This document shows positions 24,609 to 32,208 of a DNA stretch of 33,455 nt, in pieces. Under the pieces are notes generated by a model. The model was not told where the DNA came from, made no database searches, and was given only the letters and a program-made list of their open reading frames with translations. The stretch lies in contig CAZILN010000175.1 in NCBI GenBank assembly GCA_964540005.1, positions 1 through 33,455 of the forward strand, in the 5' to 3' direction. This DNA is from CAZILN01 sp964540005 (GTDB lineage Bacteria; Bacteroidota; Bacteroidia; Bacteroidales; SM23-62). Both the position numbers and the translations under genes were made by a program. Position 1 is the stretch's first letter; every line of letters starts with the position of its first letter.

Positions 24609-26807
24609 ATGAAAACTCATGTATACCTTGCCCTCATGTTTCTGGCTGCAAACCTGTACCCCATCCGGGAAGTATATGCACAACCCTTTAGTTTTTCTGA
24701 GATAAGGGAGAACCTGCTGATGCACCGTCCACAAACCGGGGACCAGCAGATAAGGGAAAATTCCTTCTATAGTATTGATGGAATGGTGCTGTCATCCTAT
24801 GCGCAGTATCACGATGAAGTATTAGGGTTTTACCGCTTCATGCATAATAAAGCCATGATAGAGATCAGAACGGAGATTGTAGAGGAGGGTGCTACCGTCT
24901 GGCAGATCTATAATCATGGATTTATTGTAAAAACAGCTTCCGTTTTGCTGGGTTTTGACCTGTATGATTTTTACGGATCTGCCGGCCTTCAGAACCTGGC
25001 CGATTCACTGGACGTGCTCTTTATATCTCATGAGCATGAAGATCATTTATCTCCGGCGCTGATACAGGCCATGGAAGATCTCGGTAAACCTGTTATCCAT
25101 AGCTATACTCTGACAGGTGGTAATTTATGTAATACAATCAATGTGGGTGACAGCATCAATGAAGTAAACCTGCATATTACCCAGCACCTGGGATTACACA
25201 GTATTACCACTCAGATGTTTGAGGTAGTTACCCCGGAGGGGATCAAGATATTTCATACCGGGGATAATCAAACCTCTGAAACACTTCCTGAAATAGAGGA
25301 TGTTGACATTCTTCTGCTGAATGCCTGGGTAAACGAGTCGGGATGGACCTCACATATTGAGGGTTCACGCAATGCAATTGCCAAAATAAATCCCAGGGTA
25401 ACACTGCCGGGCCATATTCTGGAACTGGGCCACCTGGGCGGTTATATTGTGCCCTATACCGATGTTTTAACGGTAGACGATATTGACCTGGGATCTGAAG
25501 TATATGTGCTGGCCTGGGGCGAAAGGTATCATTTTCCCAATTCTTCAAATGACAGCATCAGGCCCCATCCCGTAGCCGATCCGACAGTTACGGTTACAGA
25601 CGATTCCATAATGGTCTCCTGGGATCCGCCCCCGCTGGCAGAAGACAGGGAGAGCGCCTCCTTTTACAGGCTGATACGGAACAAACCGGGAGGATCTGTT
25701 ATCAGGGGAAGGCAATATGATTTTAAATGGGATACCATTGGGAGGTACCCCTTGCGGATATACTCCTACGATGCCTGCGGGAACCAGAGCCTTGCCCCCC
25801 TGGAATTTGAAATCACTGTACCTGATGTCAATTATCCTCCCCGGATTGAAGGTCATTATCCTTTTTCTGATGACACGGTCGACATGTATTCAGGAGTATC
25901 AAGGGTATTTTCTGCAGAAGCCACAGATCCGAACAGTGATGTGCTGGACTATTCGTGGGAATTTGACGGCAATCCGGTCCAGGACGAGACATCCGATATA
26001 TTCATATATGACTACAGCCGGATCGATACCGGCATGCATCAGCTGGCTGTTACCGTTTCAGACCGGCACCTGTCAGTGGAGATAACCTGGATGATATCCC
26101 ATCACAACCGGACAGCGATCATAGATAACTCCGATACCTTAATGTACTCGGAAGATGGAAGCTGGAATGATTATTCAGATAAAGATGCCTACAACGGAAC
26201 AGTCAGGTTCAGCTACCTGGAAAATATAGGCGACCGGGCCACTTACCGGTACTATCCTGAACTGGAAGGTAAATATGATGTCCACATATACATTCCTTTT
26301 ATCCCGCAGGGCTTGGGTACGGCTGAATACCATGTATTGATCAATGATGAGCCGGTTGATACGGTGAAACTGAACCAGGATGCCAGTGTTGGTAAATGGA
26401 ACGAACTCGGCCGGTATTTTTTCCCGGGGGATGCAGAGGTTCAGATCGTAGTGCTCATCACAGGCCTGACATGGACCGGCGTTTCTGTTATGACGGATGC
26501 TGTAAGGTTCACATATGCAGGAGAGCCTTCCGGTATCGGGACAGGTAAAATGGGATCCTTCAAAGGGTATGCTTCACTGGAATGCTTTCCCAATCCGTTC
26601 AGCGAATCCACTGCACTATCATTCGAAAATATTACCGGATATTCATATATTCTTTACCTTGTTAATATTACCGGCAAGGTGGTCAGGATACAGGAAAATA
26701 TTACAGGATCAGAATATTTACTCTTCAGAGAAAAGCTGCTGAAGGGATTCTACATGGTTGAACTCAGGGGTCCTGTGGTTTACCGGGGAAAAATAATAAT
26801 CGAATAA
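24609..26807 (+). CDS. T9SS-exported metallo-beta-lactamase-fold protein with golvesin-like domain
   Basis: This is a 732-residue secreted protein. The signal peptide covers residues 1-25 (ends EVYAQ). Residues about 70-315 form a metallo-beta-lactamase fold close to UlaG-type hydrolases: HEHEDH at 141-146, a histidine in ITQHLGLHS (193 or 197), D219 in FHTGDNQ and LPGHILELGH. Metal binding is thus likely. Residues about 320-405 look Fn3/Ig-like and 408-500 PKD-like (FSAEATDPNSDVLDYSWEFD). Residues about 505-635 resemble the golvesin C-terminal-like domain (DTLMYSEDGSW, RYYPELEGKYDVHIYIP). The last 75 residues are a T9SS sorting domain (FPNPFSESTALSF, NITGKVV, LLKGFYMVEL). The substrate is unknown. 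It precedes another T9SS gene by 13 bases, so they are probably co-transcribed. Confidence 0.85.
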   Translation: MKTHVYLALMFLAANLYPIREVYAQPFSFSEIRENLLMHRPQTGDQQIRENSFYSIDGMVLSSYAQYHDEVLGFYRFMHNKAMIEIRTEIVEEGATVWQIYNHGFIVKTASVLLGFDLYDFYGSAGLQNLADSLDVLFISHEHEDHLSPALIQAMEDLGKPVIHSYTLTGGNLCNTINVGDSINEVNLHITQHLGLHSITTQMFEVVTPEGIKIFHTGDNQTSETLPEIEDVDILLLNAWVNESGWTSHIEGSRNAIAKINPRVTLPGHILELGHLGGYIVPYTDVLTVDDIDLGSEVYVLAWGERYHFPNSSNDSIRPHPVADPTVTVTDDSIMVSWDPPPLAEDRESASFYRLIRNKPGGSVIRGRQYDFKWDTIGRYPLRIYSYDACGNQSLAPLEFEITVPDVNYPPRIEGHYPFSDDTVDMYSGVSRVFSAEATDPNSDVLDYSWEFDGNPVQDETSDIFIYDYSRIDTGMHQLAVTVSDRHLSVEITWMISHHNRTAIIDNSDTLMYSEDGSWNDYSDKDAYNGTVRFSYLENIGDRATYRYYPELEGKYDVHIYIPFIPQGLGTAEYHVLINDEPVDTVKLNQDASVGKWNELGRYFFPGDAEVQIVVLITGLTWTGVSVMTDAVRFTYAGEPSGIGTGKMGSFKGYASLECFPNPFSESTALSFENITGYSYILYLVNITGKVVRIQENITGSEYLLFREKLLKGFYMVELRGPVVYRGKIIIE

Positions 26808-26820
26808 AAATGAAACGAAT

Positions 26821-28419
26821 ATGAAAAGATCAATTATGAAAAGATCAATTATTTCATTCGAGAAACAAATAATTTTATCAGTACTGCTGCTGTTTTGTGC
26901 CTTGAGCGCATCAGGACAGGGATACCTGGAAAAATCTGTTCATATATGGGGAGAATTTTTTTCAACCAATTTCGTTGTGGACGGGCAGGGGAATTTGTTC
27001 CTGACCGGTACTTTTGAAGGCCCCGTTTATGTAGGCAGCGAGGATAACCTGATAAGCCCGTTTGACAGCAGCGATTCGTTTATCATGAAGTTCGATTCCA
27101 CCGGGGAAACGCTATGGAACCTGATGCTGACCGGTGCAGGCGCGGAGGATATTTGGGATTTTGATGTGGATGAAGAAGGCTATTGTTATTTTCTGGGCAA
27201 TTTCGACCAGACCCTCCAGTTTGATGATGTTGATCTTGATGTCGGGTACCAGGGGGAAGACTTCCTGGCCAGGCTGGACAGGGACGGGAAGCTCAGTGCG
27301 ATGAGGCGGGGAACAGAGAACGGCCGGCGTACCTCAGTGAAGAGCATAGCCCTGAATTCGGCAGGTAAGCTCTGTGTTACCGGCTATCATGACGGTACAG
27401 CTCCTTTTGGAGAAGAGAGACCCGATTACCCTGAACCTGAAGATGACGATTATTATCAATTCCTTTGCCTGATGGATAATGAGTTTAATGTGATCTGGAA
27501 TATATCGGTTCTGTCTTGGGTCGGGGCAGCAGAACCTGACCTGGAGGATAATATCCTGTTTACAGGAAAAATTAGCAGTTCACTTGTTTTACCGGATACT
27601 ACCATCACTGCTTCCCAAAGCCTGTTCCTGGGTAAACTTGACCCGGATGGGAACCTTATCTGGATTAAGACCTACGGAACCAGCGAGCACTCCGGTGGAT
27701 TCCATAAAGTTTTCGTTGACAGCAAAAACAATGCCTATTTTATTGGTGAAGGTGAGGGGTCTTTTTATTTTCCTGATACAACTGCGGCCTCGCAGTGGTC
27801 CGCTGTCATTGCTAAATTCAATGAAGAGGGGGAATATCTCTGGAGCATAAAACCGGACCTGAGATTTTATACCTATGTAGTAGACAGTAAGGGATTTCTC
27901 TATGCATCATATTATTCCTCTGAACCTTTTACATCCGAGGAAGGTTTTGTCATTTTTGATCCTGAGGGCAATATGGTTTTTAAACAGGTTTTCGAGGAGA
28001 TAGAGATCCTGGGGCTTTCCATAGGAAATCAAGGCGAAATTTTCTATTACGGCACCTTCAGTGATGATATCATCATCGATGATGAGCTGCTCACCCCGGG
28101 AAGCGGAAAGAACTCCCTGATGGGCCGTCTTAAGACAGCGGAGATGATTGCTGCAGGAGGGACTGAACAGATCAGGCAGGCCGAACAGAATGCAGGCAGC
28201 TTCCTGTACCCGAATCCTGCAACTAAGAGCATCACTGTCAGGGGGGACGGAAAAGTAAAGATCACAGTTTATGAGATCTATAGTATTGCCGGCAGCCTGC
28301 TCCGATCAGGGACGCCGGAGGGGAATGTCATCGAATTACCTGGACTTAAGCCCGGGGTGTATATGATCAGGGTGAAGACCTCTGAAGGCCCGCTAACCGA
28401 AAAGCTTATCATTTACTGA
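26821..28419 (+). CDS. T9SS-exported SBBP/beta-propeller-like protein
   Basis: This 532-residue secreted protein has a signal peptide (about residues 10-33, ending SASGQG). The body to about 450 consists of repeated strands of the form VDGQGNLFLTGTF, DEEGYCYFLGNF, LNSAGKLCVTGYH, DSKNNAYFIGEG and GNQGEIFYYGTF, a pattern typical of SBBP (beta-propeller) repeats. The C-terminus (about 462-532) is a T9SS type A sorting domain (FLYPNPATKSITVRG, YSIAGSLLRSG, GLKPGVYMIRVKT). The first 10 residues are a tandem copy, MKRSI twice, encoded by a 15-base duplication, so initiation could occur at either ATG (26821 or 26836). No enzymatic motif is seen; a structural or binding role on the surface is likely. 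It overlaps the convergent lipoprotein gene by 7 bases. Confidence 0.85.
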   Translation: MKRSIMKRSIISFEKQIILSVLLLFCALSASGQGYLEKSVHIWGEFFSTNFVVDGQGNLFLTGTFEGPVYVGSEDNLISPFDSSDSFIMKFDSTGETLWNLMLTGAGAEDIWDFDVDEEGYCYFLGNFDQTLQFDDVDLDVGYQGEDFLARLDRDGKLSAMRRGTENGRRTSVKSIALNSAGKLCVTGYHDGTAPFGEERPDYPEPEDDDYYQFLCLMDNEFNVIWNISVLSWVGAAEPDLEDNILFTGKISSSLVLPDTTITASQSLFLGKLDPDGNLIWIKTYGTSEHSGGFHKVFVDSKNNAYFIGEGEGSFYFPDTTAASQWSAVIAKFNEEGEYLWSIKPDLRFYTYVVDSKGFLYASYYSSEPFTSEEGFVIFDPEGNMVFKQVFEEIEILGLSIGNQGEIFYYGTFSDDIIIDDELLTPGSGKNSLMGRLKTAEMIAAGGTEQIRQAEQNAGSFLYPNPATKSITVRGDGKVKITVYEIYSIAGSLLRSGTPEGNVIELPGLKPGVYMIRVKTSEGPLTEKLIIY

Positions 28420-28862
28420 TAATAATAATCTATCAGAAGGTAATCATCGGTATCTGCAACATTGGATCGCAGCATCAGCCTGACCATGGTCATGGATGTA
28501 TCCCGGACGCTTGAAAGATCAAAGTAAAGGTCCTCCGTGATCAGTGCTTTACAGAGATCCCCGTTGGCATTATGCGAGAGCAGGAGGCTTCCTGAATATT
28601 GGGAAAGTATGGGCAAATGTTCATAGTACAGGGTGAACCCATGCTCCTTACAGCCACCCCCGTAACTTACCCGGATCTTCAGGCAGTCACCGGTAATCTC
28701 ACCGCCCAGTATATTACAGGGATCGGAAGGAAGCGCACTATCTCTATACCAGTTATCATCAAGTACAATTGACTGACATACAGGAAGATCAAATATTTCC
28801 GGGGATTCCTTTTCACAGGAAAAACAAAGGACAGGAAGCAATATCAGTATGACTCTTCTCAT
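28413..28862 (-). CDS. Cysteine-rich lipoprotein of unknown function
   Basis: This 149-residue lipoprotein has signal MRRVILILLPVLCFSC with the acylated Cys at 16. The mature part has five more cysteines in VCQ, DPC, GDCLKI, GGGCKEHGF and GDLCKAL. The blocks VSYGGGCKEHGFTLYY and HNANGDLCKALITE recall a small conserved Bacteroidota lipoprotein family that I know only as uncharacterised. It ends in DDYLLIDYYYQ. It is convergent with the T9SS gene (7-base overlap) and divergent from the ECF sigma gene, with about 150 bases between the two starts. No function is proposed. Confidence 0.7.
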   Translation of the reverse strand: MRRVILILLPVLCFSCEKESPEIFDLPVCQSIVLDDNWYRDSALPSDPCNILGGEITGDCLKIRVSYGGGCKEHGFTLYYEHLPILSQYSGSLLLSHNANGDLCKALITEDLYFDLSSVRDTSMTMVRLMLRSNVADTDDYLLIDYYYQ

Positions 28863-29011
28863 AACATAATATTAGATGGCAAGAACTTCAATTTGGTTGC
28901 GTGACGCAACCATCTCCTGACGGGAATCATCTTAGTATCAAAAATGGCAGGCTTTTTGTCCACCAATTATTAGTATCTTTAAAACAGATTTAACTCATTT
29001 TCAAATACTTG

Positions 29012-29560
29012 GTGGACCAGATTGATGAAATACTGAAAGGATGTCTATCCGGTGACAGGAAGAGTCAGGAACATCTGTACAAGATGTTTTCTTCCCGAAT
29101 GTTCGGATTGTGCCTGCAGTATTCGAATAATTATGATGATGCAAAAGACATTTTACAGGATGGGTTCATTAAGGTGTTTCAGAAACTGAAGCAATTTGAT
29201 AAAAGGGGATCATTTGAAGGATGGGTAAGGAGGATAATGATCAATACTGCCCTTGAACGCTACAGAAGCCAGACACGTTTATACCCCTTAACGGAACAGG
29301 ATGTGAGAAGAGAGGATCTGATATATGAAGAAGTATTTGAAAAACTGACAGCACGCGACCTGGTTAAGCTCATGCAGGAACTGCCCCCGAGGTACAGGAT
29401 GGTTTTTAACCTGTATGCCATTGAGGGTTATACACATAAAGAGGTCGGTGATATGATGGGGATCTCGGTTGGGACATCGAAATCCAACCTGTCAAGGGCC
29501 AGGCAGATACTTCAGGAAAAAGTAAAAAGATATTATAATTCAAACGAGAACATAAGCTGA
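29012..29560 (+). CDS. ECF-type RNA polymerase sigma factor
   Basis: This is a 182-residue sigma-70 family factor with regions 2 and 4 only. The GTG at 29012 gives MDQIDEILKGCLSGDRKSQE; a TTG one codon earlier is the alternative. Region 2 includes LYKMFSSRMFGLCLQYSNN, DAKDILQDGFIKVF and FEGWVRRIMINTALERYRS. Region 4 includes LPPRYRMVFNLYAIEGYTHK and the helix-turn-helix EVGDMMGISVGTSKSNLSRAR. It is followed after 7 bases by a membrane protein that appears to be its anti-sigma factor. The gene is divergent from the lipoprotein gene. A -7-like TATCTTTA (28974-28981) lies upstream, but its spacing to TTTG is short. Confidence 0.93.
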   Translation: MDQIDEILKGCLSGDRKSQEHLYKMFSSRMFGLCLQYSNNYDDAKDILQDGFIKVFQKLKQFDKRGSFEGWVRRIMINTALERYRSQTRLYPLTEQDVRREDLIYEEVFEKLTARDLVKLMQELPPRYRMVFNLYAIEGYTHKEVGDMMGISVGTSKSNLSRARQILQEKVKRYYNSNENIS

Positions 29561-29567
29561 GCTGGAA

Positions 29568-31100
29568 ATGGCTGAAAGAAGAAAACATATTGATAAAGCC
29601 ATCAGGACAAAACTGAAGGATTACCACGAGGCAGCCCCTGCGGAAGTATGGGAAGGCGTAGCGGATCATCTGGCGGAGGAAAAAAGGAAGGTTAGGGTGT
29701 TCTGGATCACGAGGATTGCAGCAGCTGCTGTCGTTGTTGTCATGGCCGGATCAGCCTGGCTGTTGATGAGGAATAATGAAGACCGGACTCTGAGCCAGGA
29801 TGAGAGGGTCACACAGGAAGTAATTACTGAGCAGGAACAGACTGAGGAGCAGTCAGACATGCAAGATGAAGAAGTTGTACAATCAGACATGCATCAGGAA
29901 AAAGTTACGCGATCAGACATGCAACCAGCAGAAGTTCTAAAGGCAGACATGCTACAGGCAGAAGGACTGCAGGCATTGGAGCAGCAAGCCGATAAACAGC
30001 AGGCACAACCACTGCTGATTGCCTCTGATTTGGAAAGCGGTGAACCGTCCGCCGGGCAGGAACCGGATGCTGCAATCCCGCTGACAGCAAGCGATATTGC
30101 CAATGTGGAGGCAATGTATATAGCAGCACTGGATCCGGGCATCAGTAAGGATAAGCCGGGGGAAATCTTAAGGGAGAACAGAATATATTCACGGGTGATC
30201 CCGGAGGAAAAGGATCAATCCGAAGGCATAGTGTTAATTGATGAAACCACGGATACTGAAGAAGCTTCAGGTAGCAAATGGGCCCTGGGCACCCAGATTT
30301 CTCCGGTATATTCTTACCGCGACCTGGGAGGGTCCTCTTCCCCTGGAGGCCTTTTTGCCAGGGCAGATGCTGCCACGGCTGCATCAAACAGCACTTTTAA
30401 CGCGGTCGAATCAGGAATGATGGCTTACTCGGGTGGCATAAACCTGAACTATCAGCCGGGTGAGAGGCTGACTATACAATCAGGACTTTATTACTCCAGG
30501 ATGGGCCTGGCAGTCGATCATGCCTACCTGGCCCCCTATTTTCAGAATGATATGAACCTGGCAGAGACATTAAAGTACCAGTCCATATCCAATTCCTCTG
30601 GAACAATAGTTACGGGTGGCTCCCCGGCCAGTCCCAACTCAGCAGTTGATTACTACACAACAAACTGGGCACCGGGAAGAGAAGCAATCGATTATTCCAA
30701 TCAACCTGTTTACGGTCAGCTGAATAACCAGATTAACAGCGGTCAGGTAGAACAACAATTTGAGTACCTGGAAGTCCCTATGATCCTTAAATACAAGATG
30801 GTGGACCGTCGTATAGGGTTCAACCTGCTGGGTGGTATGACGACCAATTTCCTTATTGGCAGTGATGCCTACTACGTTGAAAACAGCAACAGGGAAAGGA
30901 TCGGGGAAACTACTGATATAAAGAAGGTAAATTACAGCAGCCTGGTCGGTGTCGGAATGGATTATAAGCTTTCTGAGAGGTTTCAGCTGAACTTTGAACC
31001 TTTTTTCAAGTATTACCTGAATTCCATCAACCTGTCCTCCGCGATTAAATCCCGTCCTTATTCAATAGGTATATATACCGGGATCAGCTACCTGTTTTAA
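29568..31100 (+). CDS. Dual-membrane-spanning anti-sigma factor with outer-membrane barrel
   Basis: This is a 510-residue protein. Residues 1-43 are cytoplasmic, helical and charged, with PAEVWEGVADHL (24-35), a pattern I associate with Bacteroidota anti-sigma N-termini. A single transmembrane helix follows (about 46-67), then a long Gln/Glu/Asp-rich linker (68-235) with four 10-residue repeats. A C-terminal beta-barrel (about 236-510) ends in YTGISYLF. There is no cleavable signal peptide. This layout matches the dual membrane-spanning anti-sigma (Dma) proteins described in Bacteroides thetaiotaomicron, which hold an ECF sigma factor and bridge both membranes. The pairing with the sigma gene 7 bases upstream supports this. 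The ligand and target genes are unknown. Confidence 0.82.
   Translation: MAERRKHIDKAIRTKLKDYHEAAPAEVWEGVADHLAEEKRKVRVFWITRIAAAAVVVVMAGSAWLLMRNNEDRTLSQDERVTQEVITEQEQTEEQSDMQDEEVVQSDMHQEKVTRSDMQPAEVLKADMLQAEGLQALEQQADKQQAQPLLIASDLESGEPSAGQEPDAAIPLTASDIANVEAMYIAALDPGISKDKPGEILRENRIYSRVIPEEKDQSEGIVLIDETTDTEEASGSKWALGTQISPVYSYRDLGGSSSPGGLFARADAATAASNSTFNAVESGMMAYSGGINLNYQPGERLTIQSGLYYSRMGLAVDHAYLAPYFQNDMNLAETLKYQSISNSSGTIVTGGSPASPNSAVDYYTTNWAPGREAIDYSNQPVYGQLNNQINSGQVEQQFEYLEVPMILKYKMVDRRIGFNLLGGMTTNFLIGSDAYYVENSNRERIGETTDIKKVNYSSLVGVGMDYKLSERFQLNFEPFFKYYLNSINLSSAIKSRPYSIGIYTGISYLF
29850..29969 (+). repeat. Four 30-base tandem repeats in the linker region
   Basis: The motif TCAGACATGC recurs with a 30-base period at 29853, 29883 and 29913, and as GCAGACATGC at 29943. 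The units encode QSDMQDEEVV, QSDMHQEKVT, RSDMQPAEVL and KADMLQAEGL, all in frame, inside the linker of the anti-sigma protein. Confidence 0.85.
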
Positions 31101-31134
31101 TAAATTCTGTTCACGATCTTCCCCAAAAAAACGC

Positions 31135-31150
31135 TATTTTTGTATGTTTG
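31135..31150 (+). promoter_or_regulatory. Two adjacent -7-like boxes before the transglycosylase gene
   Basis: TATTTTTG (31135-31142) and TATGTTTG (31143-31150) each match TAnnTTTG, 46-54 bases before the ATG. No TTTG stands at the expected -33 distance for either; TGTT at 31118-31121 is the closest for the second. Confidence 0.35.
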
Positions 31151-31195
31151 GGCTTGCCTGAAAAAGAATAATTGTATCACTTTTAAAATAAGAAC

Positions 31196-32167
31196 ATGGA
31201 TAGCAAACGAATTGGGTTCAACAGGATCACTTTTTCCATTTCATTGATTATGTTCCTCTCATCCCTGGTTTTCTTTTTTATCGGGGCTGGAACAAACAAT
31301 GAGGACAGTATGAATACGGATGCAAAGATCAAGGGGAAGTACGTGATTACACCTGTGGACCTGCCCGAAGAACTTGATTTTGCCGGAGAGGCTGTTCCCC
31401 TGGATAATTTTGATATCAGGGAGAGCCTTGACAGGGAACTGATGGTGAATACTTACTGGCATTCACATACCCTGTTGCTGATAAAAAGAGCCAACAGGTT
31501 CTTCCCCCTTATTGAAAAGATACTTAAGGAGAATGGCCTGCCTGAGGACCTGAAGTATATAGCCGTGGCTGAAAGTGACCTGGAAAATCTTATCTCACCG
31601 GCCGATGCAGTAGGATACTGGCAATTTCTCGAAGGAACAGCCAGGGAGTTCGGACTGGAAGTGAACGATGAGGTGGACGAGAGATATCATATGGAAAAAG
31701 CTACTACAGCCGCCGGTAAATACCTCAGGCAATCTTATGAAAAGTATGGAAGCTGGACCATGGCTGCTGCTTCATATAATGCAGGGAGATGGGGTGTGGA
31801 ACGCCAGATAGAACGGCAGGGAGCCGATTATTACTATGATCTGCTGCTGAACAGCGAAACCGGCCGTTATATCTACAGGGTACTTGCTCTCAAACTCATT
31901 CTTTCCGATCCTGAAAAATATGGGTTTGTATTGGAACAGGAGGACCTTTACCCCCTTATTCCATGTTATGAAGTGACCATTGATACCCCGGTTGAAGATT
32001 TTGCCCGGTGGGCTGCCAGGTATTCGATTAATTATAAGATCCTGAAATATTTCAATCCCTGGCTGAGGGATACCCATCTGACTGATCTGAACGGAAAAAG
32101 TTATTATGTTATGATCCCTGAATCGGGTTACCGGAATTTCAGACTGAGTGCTGATCTGTCAGACTGA
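31196..32167 (+). CDS. Membrane-anchored lytic transglycosylase, MltD/SLT type
   Basis: This is a 323-residue murein lytic transglycosylase. A signal-anchor or signal peptide covers about 11-30 (ITFSISLIMFLSSLVFFFIG). The SLT domain (about 100-230) has the catalytic E126 in IAVAESDLEN. Family motifs follow: ADAVGYWQFLEGTAREFGL and SYNAGRWGV. The C-terminal segment (250-323) is short and ends without a clear LysM repeat. The enzyme cleaves peptidoglycan glycan strands with 1,6-anhydro ring formation and acts in the periplasm. It lies 95 bases after the anti-sigma gene and 41 before uvrA; its own -7 boxes suggest separate transcription. Confidence 0.9.
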   Translation: MDSKRIGFNRITFSISLIMFLSSLVFFFIGAGTNNEDSMNTDAKIKGKYVITPVDLPEELDFAGEAVPLDNFDIRESLDRELMVNTYWHSHTLLLIKRANRFFPLIEKILKENGLPEDLKYIAVAESDLENLISPADAVGYWQFLEGTAREFGLEVNDEVDERYHMEKATTAAGKYLRQSYEKYGSWTMAAASYNAGRWGVERQIERQGADYYYDLLLNSETGRYIYRVLALKLILSDPEKYGFVLEQEDLYPLIPCYEVTIDTPVEDFARWAARYSINYKILKYFNPWLRDTHLTDLNGKSYYVMIPESGYRNFRLSADLSD

Positions 32168-32208
32168 TCATTAATGCCTGCTGCAGTTGCCGCAGTAAAA
32201 AGAAGGAA

